From positions 36,007,624 to 36,071,623 of the forward strand of contig CM057151.1 in the NCBI GenBank assembly GCA_029962745.1: a stretch of 64,000 nt of DNA, read 5' to 3'. The notes below the pieces were generated by a model. It did no database searches. It was not told the DNA's origin and was given only the letters and a program-made list of their open reading frames with translations. The DNA comes from Echinometra lucunter (taxonomy: Eukaryota; Echinodermata; Echinoidea; Camarodonta; Echinometridae). The translations under genes were made by a program, and so were the position numbers. Shown here piece after piece: positions 47,708 through 59,346 of the stretch. Positions within the stretch are counted from its first letter, which is position 1. Each line of letters begins with the position of its first letter.

Positions 47708-49051
47708 AACATCATGAACAAATCATCTGAGAATTCAGCAGAAGACAGAAATAGATATACGCCGCGTCATATTTCATCTTTTTTTTTTCACTAACACTGT
47801 GATAGAAGGGTTAAAGCGAAGAAGTAAAGTTTGAAACATTATTTACAAAAACTTCAAAGGAATTTCATTATTTAAAAAAATTTTTTGAAGCGTAAATAGG
47901 GAAAGATGCGACCTTGACATTATTTCATCATGTTTTTCTTTCAGATTTCATCATGTCCTTTAACATACTGTGATGAGAGAACGGTTATATATGGCAAAAA
48001 GCAATGCTGAAAGCACACTTAACCGAAAGCTAGGGAGAAGTAGATCCGAGTATTAAAATTGGACCTTATTATAGTGGCATTGACGGTCAACCTTGGAACA
48101 GATCGAATTAATTTGAGGGATTCGTTACATTATGATTATTAGCAGGAAACATACATATGCTCAGACCTTTTTTTGGTATCATAAAATGTTGTGCCATAAA
48201 GGAAATTCGAGGAATCTGGTGACCTCTGATATTAAAAGAGCAGCGTTTGGAAAGTCAGGTATAAAGGAGAGGGTCATTTTGTTGCATTTCATTTTCAATT
48301 TTAGTTTGGAATTTGAAGAAATACGGCTGCTAAAACTACTGATAGTTTCCTTCTCTTGTTTTTCACATTTTCTTTTTAAATATCCATGTCTCTATTCAGT
48401 TGCATTTTGCAATGATATTAAAGATAAACTGGAGTTCTGGTCATAAGATTACAATTCGAAAGAAACTGTTTCAAAGCAATAGATAGAAAGTTAGATTAAT
48501 TGTACATAAACATGGGTGTCTGATGAGAGCATGGGGATTATCGAATGATTAGAAATTCTGTCCCCCTAAGGCACTTGCATTGCACTCATAAACGAGTATA
48601 TGTGACTATTTACAATCTGGCATGAATTTTCGTCCCGACCACTCAGCTATTTTTTGTCTTATTTCGAAAATAAAGTGCATTTGAAGAGTAATCCTTCCCA
48701 GGGAGCCTTTTCTTTTATGATATTCTTCCTAACTGACAAGAAAAGAATATGAAAGCTCACAAATATGATGTTTTAGCCTTTCCAATATCTCAAGCTTCTC
48801 TTTAACGGAAAAAACTGAGTTTTTAATAGCTGTAGGAAAACATCGGAAGATTTCTGGTTGCGGTAAAATTGGCCTCTGGCTGGTGTTCTCATAGTGAACC
48901 GAGTAAAAAAAACCCTTGAAACACTCTTCACCTCCCTTCATCCCTTATTTCATTTCCTCCTTCCACTTCTCATGCTTCATTCAACCACAATCATCTCCCT
49001 GTAGGATCAATTATGACAATCAAACCCATACCGCCAATTTTATGTATACGG
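47706..49051. other. Intergenic DNA, nothing recognised
   Basis: AT-rich and apparently unique in the window. The plus-strand frame at 48132-48446 is open, but lacks splice signals and recognisable motifs. No RNA gene seen. Confidence 0.4.
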
Positions 49052-49443
49052 TTAACCCATTCGTGACATGAATTATTTAAAGCCTAATTTGATCAACTTT
49101 TATTCTTCAAATTGGCAACACCAACATTTTTATTTTATTGCTACATTTTTTCTTATAAAAAGTCATGTATCTGAAATGAATATAAATTGACAGAAATTAT
49201 GATGAGAAGCCAAAAAGTTGCCAATAAGTTTTGCAGGGGAAAACAGTGATTTTAAACTTTCTATCACATTGCCAATTTAAGGATTTTAATGCTTATTTTC
49301 CTTCAAAAAATTTTCAGCATCAAACAGTTTGTGTAGATTTTTTTGCTCTTTCTGCTCATGTATTTGGTATGATTTTTAGGGCTTTGCATCAAAAGATATT
49401 AGGCCAAACCACAAAATGTGGACCTCTGTCACGAATGGGTTAA
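49052..49443. mobile_element. piggyBac-type MITE, copy 2 (TTAA flanks)
   Basis: Bounded by TTAA at 49052-49055 and 49440-49443, with perfect ends: CCCATTCGTGACA on the left and, reverse-complemented, CCCATTCGTGACA on the right. The interior aligns with 8800-9215 along its length with few changes, apart from a ~35-base deletion near 49327 and a small insertion near 49229. Non-coding; mobilised in trans if at all. Confidence 0.85.
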
Positions 49444-51437
49444 AGAGAAGGTTTGGTTTTCATGACGTAGATTTTTTTAGCTTTCTTATTCTGTACGGAG
49501 GAATACCAGGGAGGAAATGTCACGTGACTCGCAAAGTATGGCTTTTCAAATGCGAATCCAATAATATCTTAATACATTGATCTAAATTTTAAAACCACAG
49601 GTATGTATAAATCTATCTATCCATATCTGTATGTACATGTATATTGCTTTATTCTGAACACAAATTTTTACCAGAATTAAACAATTTCAGCATTTTTTGC
49701 CTAATTCTTTTTATCATTTTGAGGATCCCAAACCTCACAATATTCCTACGTATACCACATGAGATGTCACCTACACAGTTTCTTCCATAGTTACAATCGC
49801 ATGATCAAAACTCAATTCTGTCTTTAAGTGTGGTCTATGCATTGCTTCCGCCAGAGCAATAGACTGAGAATCGATTTTCGGTAATGGAAAATGTATATTT
49901 GCCTTCATCCCTCCAAGGCAAGCTTTAATAATGTGCGTGCGGAATTAGGTTGGGGACGAGTTCGGAGAAATTGGGAATCGATCGCATGCGCGTGTATGGA
50001 TGGATATCAGTGTGTTATAACTAATTAAAAATAATCAAGAGATAGACTATTCGATTTAAGAGTTATTATGGTGGTCTAGGATGGTAACCTATGTTCAGAC
50101 ACCTACAATGTGTCCCAGCATGTAAATAAAACGATAGGACTTGTGAAGTGGGAATTAAAATGCTTTTTGAAATGGAAATAGTTGTTAACCTTGACGGTAA
50201 TGTATACCCTTTCATTGCATTATTTCAATAATATTAAGGTCAATGGATAAAACAAGGGAAAGGGTCTGCTCCATCACTGGAATATAATTATGTATTTGTG
50301 TGCGTATGTGTGCGTGTGCGCGTGTGCATAACATATACTTATATACATACATGGGGGGGGGGGGCACGTGTTAGGGTTTGGGATTATGTATCTTGTTTTT
50401 ATACAGTATAACTGATTTCACTCTTTTTTCTTCTTTACTCATGGATTTATGAATATGAAATTAATTCATCAAATTATGTTATGAAAACGAAATGAAGATT
50501 CGCATTCATATGGAATTGTATACATCAATTCATATGTAATGGTTTATTTTGAATGAAACCTCTAATCAAAGATTTATATTTAATACTTGGTGAATGCTAT
50601 CTTTGCTTATATATATATATATATACATATTTATACAAGGATTATCCTTGTATATTAGTATATTTAATACATCTTCATATCACTTTGTTTAAAAAAATCA
50701 TAACCACTGTAGCATTTCTGTTCATCCCGGTTTACAGCACACCAAATTTAAAAACTGTATTCAGACTGATGCGAGAAAAAAAAAGTTTTGTAGTCCGAAC
50801 ACGGCAATTGCTGAAATTCATAAATGTCAAAATATAGTCCGGTGCTGGAACATTTATATATATGTGCAATTTTAGGTACAATTTCCATTCCATGGGAATA
50901 ATCACTTCCTGATGAGGTATCGATCAGTCTATATACGATCTCCAATATTCTTCCATCTTATTTTAATCTGTCAGCCTTTAAAAGACTTCGATTACCTTTT
51001 CCCAATAAAAAAAATCACCGCAAAGCATTTGTAGTATCATTCATTCTCCAAAATTCATTTTTATGAAAAAACCCTCTTGCTTCTCTGCATATTTCATCGA
51101 ATTCTTTTAATAACATTATATAGATCGTTCACAGATGCCAACCGCGAACACACAGCACAAGTATCAGATAGCCATTAACTGTTGCTTGTATTCATTTCTG
51201 CCGCCGCAAATGTCATAATGTTGGTTTAGTGATTCGTCATTCTGTCAATATTTGTGACCAAAGAGAAATCTGATTGTACTTACATCTAAAGATAGCCTCA
51301 AATATAATATTGTAAGAACTGACCAGAATAACAAGTTTACATGAGAGCATTATTGCTTGCTACTAGTTACATCAAGTGTTCTATAAGCAGTACGGATTTG
51401 TCCGTAAACATGTGATAAAGGGAGAAGAGAAAGGGAG
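49444..51437. other. Intergenic DNA, nothing recognised
   Basis: AT-rich, with a short GTGCGTGTGCG run near 50300, a G run (50354-50364) and a small TA repeat next to the hairpin TACAAGGAT/ATCCTTGTA (50634-50653). No supported gene. Confidence 0.4.
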
Positions 51438-51455
51438 AGGAAGAGAGAGAGAGAG

Positions 51456-51529
<74 letters not shown>

Positions 51530-51547
51530 TGAGAGAGCGTGAGAGTG
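51438..51547. repeat. (GA)n microsatellite
   Basis: Almost pure GA for about 110 bases, with GCGAGA and GCGTGAGA interruptions. Ser/Leu frames on the opposite strand are artefacts. Purine-rich sequence continues with gaps to about 51960. Confidence 0.95.
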
Positions 51548-51959
51548 AATAAAATAATGCATACCAAACAAGTTTGGAATGGCAAAAGTTGCTGCTGTCG
51601 TTTAAGTTGCAGGAAATGAAAGACACAATGAGGCAGGACAGAGGGAAAGTGATAAAATGAGAAGACTTTTTAAAAGAATGATTACATGAAGGGAGGTGGG
51701 GACCAAATAGAGGGAGAAAGAAAGAGATCGAACCATGTTTTTTTTTTCAAGGATGAAATGGGAAATCATAATGTGATACCAGGAAGAGTTAGAAAGAGGA
51801 GGCAGATACAGAGAGATAAAGAGAAGGAGAGAGACTGACTTGAATAAACCTGAATCAGAAAAAAAGTGGGAGTGATAGAGACGGTGAAAGAAAGTGGAAG
51901 ATAGTGAAAGTAACTGAGAAGGAGAAAGGATAGGAGTGAAGAAGGACACAGAGATAGAA

Positions 51960-52614
51960 AGACAGACTAATGGATGGTTCAATTTTTACTGGTCAAAGTA
52001 CAAGTTGACCCCGTATCGACACAACGCTGCTATCTGTGTGTTGTCAGGGTTAGATGTGAAAGTGTCGCAAACGGGAGTTATCAATAAAAGCAAAGCCTTG
52101 CTATTTTTGTCCCGTGCTTCTCAAATTCGTTTTCTCCCTGTAAGCACAATAATGTGAAATGCCTTTTAAAATCGTTTTGTAAGAGGACGTATCACTCAAC
52201 TCTAATGCAAATGCGTCTTGCGTTAAAAAATGCTTTAATGTTTATTTATTATCCATTTTAATATGAAACAACCAAGGATGTTGCCACGTCAACGATGAAA
52301 AAAAAAAATTAAAAAAAAGTTAACGTCGATATTCATTGAGATATAATATCGAAATACAGTTCTTGTTAGCGCTGGCTGAGATTAATATTTGATTTTGTCG
52401 AAAAAACAAACATTTGACCACTATTTCAAAAGTAAAACACCGTTTGTGTCACCTCTTTTGAAAACCGCCTACGCTAGCAGGTGCAATCATCCATCAAGAT
52501 AAGAAAATCGCTTGATGGATACACAGCCTTGTATTCAAGATATACCTCAATAATTGAGCAATTTAGGTAGTATCCAGTAGTGATCAGTTATAGGGGAAAA
52601 ACTAAGCAGACGGG
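51960..52614. other. Intergenic DNA, nothing recognised
   Basis: Mixed sequence; the frame at 51936-52157 is short and unsupported. An A-rich run lies at 52298-52320. Confidence 0.4.
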
Positions 52615-52700
52615 TAAAAGTGCGGGGGTAGAAGGAGATGCAGGTAGAGTTAAATACACGGCAGGGGAGAGTAAATAGTCAGACGTGTTAAGTACGGAAG

Positions 52701-52744
<44 letters not shown>

Positions 52745-52860
52745 CATCACGTGAAGGAGAGATAAAAGTGCGGGGGTGGGAGATGCAATGCAAGCAGAGA
52801 TAAATACAGAGGATACTTAATAGTTAGACGAGATAAGTACTGAAAGCACAGGGAAGGGGG
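52615..52860. repeat. Two-unit ~150-bp tandem repeat with embedded (GA)n
   Basis: AAAAGTGCGGGGGT ... GGAGATGCA ... AGAG.TAAATAC ... TAGTYAGACG ... TAAGTAC.GAA.GCACAG occurs from about 52616 and again from about 52766. A pure GA tract (52706-52742) ends the first unit. Confidence 0.85.
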
Positions 52861-53160
52861 GGTGGGATAGAAAGAGAATAGAAATTGGGAGATATATAGA
52901 AAAGGCAAAAGGGGAGAAATAGAGCGACATACAGGCGGAAACAGAAGGACGTGAAACGAGAGAGAGAGGGGGGGGGGGGAGGAGAAAAAGGGGATGTGAA
53001 AGAGAGATTAAGGGAATAAGAGAGATGGAAAGGCAGAGGAACGTAGAGAGGTGGAATGAGAGACAAAGAGAGAAAGAGAGAGAAAGAGAGAGATGTGGCA
53101 GAGAGACAGATACAGACTTAGAGAGAGAGAAAGAGAGAGAGAGAGGGGGGGGGATAAAGG
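52861..53160. repeat. Purine-rich low-complexity tract
   Basis: GA-rich sequence with G runs (52970-52979, 53145-53152). No coding function. Confidence 0.85.
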
Positions 53161-53799
53161 AGCACAAGGAATCAGAGGATCTATGGAACTAGAGGAGAGA
53201 GTGATGAAAAGAACTTGAATATTCGATTACGAAAAGTAAGGCTATACATTACTCTACCTAGGATACCGAAGACAGTATTCATGTACAGTATAATCGTGTT
53301 ACTCCAACAACATATCACCTGCATCGATTCAAAACATCATTTTCATCGTGTCCTCAACATTCAATACCATGCTTAGAAGCAGGTGTTTCTTCTATGATCG
53401 TCTCCATAACAAATCACAAGTGGATCTCGTATCGCATTTCGAAGAGAAGGCCGAAGTCTGGGAAAGGTTCAAACTAATTTAGAAGCTTACTTAATTTGAT
53501 GATTTCAAAATCTCACACCAAACACCTGTTTTATGTACAACTGATTTAGTTGCTTGTAATAGCGCGACCAAACTTCAACTACCCCGTTATCTTGTGTTAT
53601 ACTGTCAGTCTGTATATAGTTTTCGTTAAAGCGAAAAAAAAATCATACAGAATAGAGGAAAATTAAGACTGGATGATTAAAAAGGGCAAGTAAATGTCGT
53701 ATATTCAAAATTAAACTTAGAGAACATACATAATGCATAAACATTAAGCTTAAGAAGTGGAGAATACATGCATTGGTGCCTTTGAATATAAAAACTTTC
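53161..53799. other. Intergenic DNA, nothing recognised
   Basis: No supported gene, RNA or element end. Confidence 0.4.
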
Positions 53800-53990
53800 A
53801 GAAGTTGGTAAGAGCGCGCGCTTTTGATCAAAGAATTCGATCTGAGTCCTGGCTCCATACGTCCTTCAGCAAGACATTTATTCCACCTTTGCTGCACCCT
53901 ACCCAGGTGCATAAACGGGTACCTGGCAATAGTGGGGGTAATAACAATAATGTATTGTAAGCGCCCTTTGAGGTGGATATGTTGCGTAGT
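53800..53990 (+). mobile_element. tRNA-derived SINE
   Basis: The A box TTGGTAAGAGCGCGCGC (53802) and B-box-like GATCTGAGTCC (53839) form a tRNA-like head. The body has CAGCAAGACATTTATTCC, then a hairpin CCCAGGTGCATAAACGGGTACCTGG and GTGGGGGTAATAACAATAA. The tail GTAAGCGCCCTTTGAGGTGGATATG resembles the 3' UTR of the LINE at 45041-45880 (GCGCCTTGAGC ... GATGGATATGGCGCC), as expected if the SINE uses that LINE's machinery. Confidence 0.75.
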
Positions 53991-54299
53991 CTAAATATCT
54001 CTATTATCATCATTATGCTACGAGAACATGATTGTAGAAAAACCCACAAAATTGCAAATGCCCCTTTTAGTATTTCGTGGTTTTAAACCAACAGAAAGAA
54101 GGAAAAATGACTCTTAATATGCCATCTGAGTCTTATTTTCCATAATGGAAAGTGAAATCTGAAGCCGTTTTCAGATAAGCAAAAATGTGGACAGAAAATG
54201 AGAGCGAAGAGTAAAGAAGAGAGTGAGCAATAATGAGTAATTGAGAGATGAAGAAGGAAAATGAACATAAGAATGGGAAAAGTGGGGAGAAAATTGTAT

Positions 54300-54409
54300 A
54301 GGAGGTGTGCCCCTTTATATAATAAAATGCGAATTATAGCAAATTCTTTAAAAAGAAAAGTGAACTTAAAGGAATGATTGAAAGGAAGAGATAAATAGAT
54401 GAATAGATG

Positions 54410-54457
<48 letters not shown>

Positions 54458-54670
54458 GATAGACAGAGAGGGGGGGGGGCATTTATTAAACATAGGACCT
54501 TAAAAAATGATAAATGCTAGTTTCAGCAAATTCTTTAAACAGAAAATTTAAAAGATACTTTTTCAAAAGGAAAGATTGAAAGGAAGAGATAGATAGATAG
54601 ATAGATAGAGAGATAGATAGATAGGTAAAATAGACAAACAGATATAGAGGAAGAGAGAGATAGGCATTTA
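54300..54670. repeat. Two-unit ~185-bp tandem repeat with (GATA)n
   Basis: Each unit has AGCAAATTCTTTAAA.AGAAAA, then GATTGAAAGGAAGAGATA, then a GATA/TAGA tract (54399-54465 and 54585-54625), then a GGCATTTATT-like end. The units start near 54338 and 54516. Confidence 0.88.
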
Positions 54671-55012
54671 TTTAGGGGAAGCAAGGAAACGAGTTAAAGC
54701 ACAAGTTCTGATAGGGTACAGGTGCTTGGCTTCCGGCGGGAAAACATCGAGTGTCAACTGATCTACTAGCTTCTCTCATAACACAGCGAATTTGGGGTTT
54801 TCCTTTTTATTGGCACGCACTGTATACTCAGTCGAACAGAGATGCTCTATAATTATATGCCGTGATATTGAACTGTGCGAACACGTCGCATGCATGGACT
54901 CTACAATAATAAATATTGTGATGCTAAATAGGAACTCTCTTGTAATTAGGACGTAATGACTGCGATCACCTTCAGTTCATAACGTGGGCTTGATCCATTA
55001 TTACGTTCTGAC
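54671..55012. other. Intergenic DNA, nothing recognised
   Basis: Short non-repetitive stretch with no feature supported. Confidence 0.4.
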
Positions 55013-55267
55013 CAGTGGCGTAGATAGTTTGGGGGCTGCTTTATCCCCCCCCCCCCCCAGAAAATAGGAGGGGTCCAGCTGCTGACAAGCAAAAAAGAAA
55101 AAAAAATCAAAAGATGTTTATGATAAATCCTCAAGGAAAATTAAGAATAAAAATGCAATGACAATGCTGAAGAGATGCAATGAAGCAATAAATGAAAAAA
55201 AAAAAACAACTTGATCGTAAAATTTTTCTGGGGAAGCAGCAGCCCCCCCCCGCCAGTACGCCAGTGG
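55013..55267. mobile_element. MITE-like element with CAGTGGCGTAG ends (family C)
   Basis: The left end CAGTGGCGTAGATAG and right end, reverse-complemented, CCACTGGCGTACTGGCGGG lead inward to G-rich sequence and GCTGCT on both sides. CAGTGGCGTA-type ends are common among hAT-like MITEs, but no clean 8-bp target duplication is visible. The interior is A-rich and non-coding. Confidence 0.6.
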
Positions 55268-55972
55268 TTATGGGTGACATCCATAATTTTATAGCTGGAC
55301 GAAATTTTCTTGAAGCCTTGATCTTCGGAGAAATTGCTGACAGTGATATTCAATAATCCCCTCCATTGTTTCACTTTTATCAAATTAATTCAATAAAACT
55401 AATTCCAAGGTCTCAAATTGTTTGAAATGTTGTATTCCTTTCCCTTTTTTCATTCTTGAAATCATAAGATGAGGATTTGCAGAATAAAAGTTGACGATTT
55501 GACCCACTGAAAAGCCTATGAAACCTGGATTCAATTTTCATACTTATATAACAATTTACACTCTCATTAATGAAGATCTCACCTCACCTTATCGTCTTTA
55601 CTGTTAATTTCTAAATACAATAATATGGCAAATTCTTCCTAGATCGTCCTTGTATTCATGATACAGTACAACGTGCTGTGTATGTGCCTACTACACTACC
55701 GTGTCGAGAAAAATCGAGTCGTGGGAAACTGCTTCAGGACTGGATTTATTTAATGCATAATTCACTTTAATCCCTGGCTCTCCCATTCATGAACACGCAT
55801 TACACGATTGTATTTCAACTGACCCAGGTTTTCTCCGATTACACATATATACACAGTAGAAAGTTACGGGAGATTGAAAAGAAGGATGAAAGGTGAAGGC
55901 TAGGGGAGGGGTAACAAGGTTGCAAGAGAGACATCTCCCTACCCTAACTCTTCTATCCATCTTCTCTTTCTT
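55268..55972. other. Intergenic DNA up to gap, nothing recognised
   Basis: AT-rich, becoming CT-rich next to the gap. No gene supported. Confidence 0.4.
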
Positions 55973-56472
55973 NNNNNNNNNNNNNNNNNNNNNNNNNNNN
56001 NNNNNNNNNNNNNNNNNNNNNNNNNNNNNNNNNNNNNNNNNNNNNNNNNNNNNNNNNNNNNNNNNNNNNNNNNNNNNNNNNNNNNNNNNNNNNNNNNNNN
56101 NNNNNNNNNNNNNNNNNNNNNNNNNNNNNNNNNNNNNNNNNNNNNNNNNNNNNNNNNNNNNNNNNNNNNNNNNNNNNNNNNNNNNNNNNNNNNNNNNNNN
56201 NNNNNNNNNNNNNNNNNNNNNNNNNNNNNNNNNNNNNNNNNNNNNNNNNNNNNNNNNNNNNNNNNNNNNNNNNNNNNNNNNNNNNNNNNNNNNNNNNNNN
56301 NNNNNNNNNNNNNNNNNNNNNNNNNNNNNNNNNNNNNNNNNNNNNNNNNNNNNNNNNNNNNNNNNNNNNNNNNNNNNNNNNNNNNNNNNNNNNNNNNNNN
56401 NNNNNNNNNNNNNNNNNNNNNNNNNNNNNNNNNNNNNNNNNNNNNNNNNNNNNNNNNNNNNNNNNNNNNNNN
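55973..56472. other. Assembly gap, 500 N
   Basis: Exactly 500 N between a TTCTCTTTCTT end and a TCTTCCTCTTCTTCC start. The gap lies inside pyrimidine-rich simple sequence and its size is a placeholder. Confidence 0.99.
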
Positions 56473-57462
56473 TCTTCCTCTTCTTCCCATCTTCTTCTTC
56501 TTCTTTCCTCTTCGCCCCTTGTTGGCCCTTCTTCTCTCCCCTCTTGCTCTTCATACTCCTCCTTGTTCTGTTGTTTCTCCCGATAATAACAAATGGGTTA
56601 TTTACGAGAAAGAAACGGTGAGAAGAAAGGAAGAGAAAGAGACAGAGAGAGAGAGAAGGAGAGGGAGCTAATAGAGAAAGAGTGAAAAGGTAAAAACAAG
56701 AGAGAAAGAGATGGGGGGGCAAAGATGTGAAAAGTGTTATGTGATTGATCCCCCACGAGAGAGAGGAAGAGAAAGAAAAAGAGAAACTAGACAGAAAGGA
56801 TAAGGATGGGACATTTAACTCTTACTAGACTGAGAAATGCTATATTCTGGATGCCCCGTAAGGTATGAAATGTAAGGAGTCACCGTGAAATAATATCACA
56901 ACCACGTTTACAATAAGTGAGAGAGAGAGAGAGAGAGAGACCGATCGAGACAGAGGGGGAAGAAACGGAGGTGAAGAGCAAGAAAAAATGATTGATAGAT
57001 GGATTTAACGGATGCGAACCGCATGTCATGTGCTTGAATTAAAAGCCATCATTTACATTCATGAATTTCATGGCCCCCCATTCATTCGCCGTCAAAACCA
57101 CTGGGAGGCATTACTTTCTCTCTTGGGTGTACTACCATTCCTTCTGCTGTTAATCCCCAATTCTAAATATAGAGACCTTTTGCCTTCCATATTCCACAGA
57201 CTCTGATCAGGCGCCGTCCCCCTTCCCTCTTCATCTCTCTTTTAGCTAATTCATGCACACCACCAAAACTATAAGAAGAACCGCACATCACCTCTCCCTC
57301 CCTGTATCACCAACTATATCTCCAACACCCTTCTCTGTGCCCTTCACTCCCTTTCTCTGAATCCTTGCTCTTTCTCTCTTTTTATCTGTCTCCCTCGTCC
57401 TGACCCCCCCCCTTCTCTCACATATTAACATGATAATACCTATCTCTCATCAGTCTGTCCGG

Positions 57463-57501
<39 letters not shown>

Positions 57502-57570
57502 GCTTTCTCTCTCACTCTCTGTCCGTCTCTATTTCTTTCTCTCTGTCTCCCTCTCTAGCTTATTATCTTG
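56473..57570. repeat. CT- and GA-rich low-complexity zone
   Basis: TTC repeats after the gap, GA-rich sequence (56630-56790, 56920-56950), then CT-rich sequence (57210-57560) with a pure CT tract near 57466-57500. Interspersed unique sequence (56820-56900, 57000-57180) shows no supported exon. Confidence 0.8.
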
Positions 57571-58880
57571 ATGGGAGATGAGGTTGTCGGTGACATTTCA
57601 ATTTCGATTCGATCGATAAGACTTCTTCTTATCACCTTCATCTCTATACCGTGCACCATCATGACCACTAGTCCAGAAGAGGGTTCTACCTGTTCGAGTG
57701 GACCCCCCCCCCCCGTATCATGGTAATACTTTTTTTTTTCAAGGAAAAGGCACCCCTAAAATGTGATGCTGTGTTTGTATGACAGACAATTAGGGAGTGG
57801 GCGCACGTCTGCACTTCAATTGTGTAAGGGTAGACCTCTTTGGAAAGCATGACATTTTTATAATAGTAGAAATAAGCAATGGAAAAAGTGTTTAGGCGTC
57901 AGTCAGGAGGATCAGGAGAAGACGTCCCCCAAACTTTTAAGGGTGTGGGAGCAATAGGGTCCCCCAAAATCAGAGGGGAATACCTGAAAAAAGCAAATAG
58001 GGTTTGCCCCCCCCCAAAAAAAAAAAAAAAAGAAAAAGAAAAAGAAAACCATGAACCAGTCAGATGATTGGGGGATGCCCCCCAAAATAATAGAAATAAT
58101 TTGAGGACCTTTTTTTGGTTCCCCCAATTATAAAACGAATGGACCCCCGTGGTTTAGCCAACAAGCCAGCAGCATTTCATTATTCATATTCATATAGATG
58201 AAAGTCAGAATAATTCTTTGTAAGGGTGTCCATAATGTAAAAAGCAAATATCTCAGCCCCACCAGAAAAGGAAACGACACAAACAAGCAATTAATATCCA
58301 TACCAAGCAAACCAAAGATAAGATCCCCAAAACACTTTCAGAGGCCTCAATTTACATGACTGAAGTCTGTAGTGCATGGTGAGAGCAAGGGAGCTCTGGA
58401 AATGCAAATGTCAGAACGCCACAAGTGGTTTGTCGGTTCATGTACAACATGAAAGGGAAATCCATTGATTAAAATGGGAGGCCTATAACAGATTATGTTA
58501 GATTTCCAAACTGTAAAACGCACTGATTATTCAAGAACTAAAAAATCACTTAACATCTTATATAGATGCAGAACAGCATGAACATAACAACAGACAAGTC
58601 TTTTGTAAATTCCCAATAGACACCTCATGTTTCTGTTTCCTAAATTCGATTCTCAAGGATCGTAGAGAATAATGAGTGGGCGTTGTCTCCCACACTTGAA
58701 ATTCTCTGGCGAGTTTTTGTTTTGTTTTGTTTTGCTTTTTGTTTTTGGAACATCATCAATGGTTGACTCTCATCCGTGTACACCGAAATGCATCAGACTA
58801 ATGAATAGAGTTGCCTGGAAATTCGAAATGCATCTTATAATGAAACTGGTAGCAGATCAGCCTGTGCTAAACAAGTTATC
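57571..58880. other. Intergenic DNA with C/A runs
   Basis: Several C and A runs (57704-57714, 58009-58032) and CCCCCCAAAA-type junctions, often seen at decayed retroposon tails. The rest is unremarkable. Confidence 0.45.
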
Positions 58881-58896
58881 CAATAAAGTCTATATC

Positions 58897-58946
58897 ACTA
58901 CTACTACTACTACTACTACTATTACTACTACTACTACTACTACTAT

Positions 58947-59005
<59 letters not shown>

Positions 59006-59006
59006 G

Positions 59007-59060
<54 letters not shown>

Positions 59061-59190
59061 TAATAATAATAACAACAATAATAAAAATAATAATGATAAT
59101 AATAATAATGATAACAATAATAATAATAATAATGATGATGATAATAATGATAATAATAATAATAATAATGATAATAATGATAAGAATAAT
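58897..59190. repeat. (ACT)n followed by (ATA/ATG)n microsatellite
   Basis: ACT repeats (58897-59004) with two ATT interruptions, then ATA/ATG/ACA triplets to about 59190. Poly-Thr, poly-Asn, poly-Val and poly-Leu frames are artefacts. Confidence 0.96.
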
Positions 59191-59295
59191 ATGTCTTGTT
59201 TACCCATTTGTGTACTGTACATAGGAAAAGTTCATTTCCCAAGGGACTAAATCTGCTTTTACTGTTTTCGAGTAAACTATGATATGCGTGCGCTT

Positions 59296-59341
<46 letters not shown>
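59296..59341. repeat. (TG)n microsatellite
   Basis: TG run of about 45 bases. Confidence 0.96.

Positions 59342-59346
<5 letters not shown>

Noticed and set aside
58672..59250. 192-aa frame with poly-Thr and poly-Asn
   Set aside because: Translation of (ACT)n and (ATA)n triplets; the non-repeat ends show no recognisable domain.
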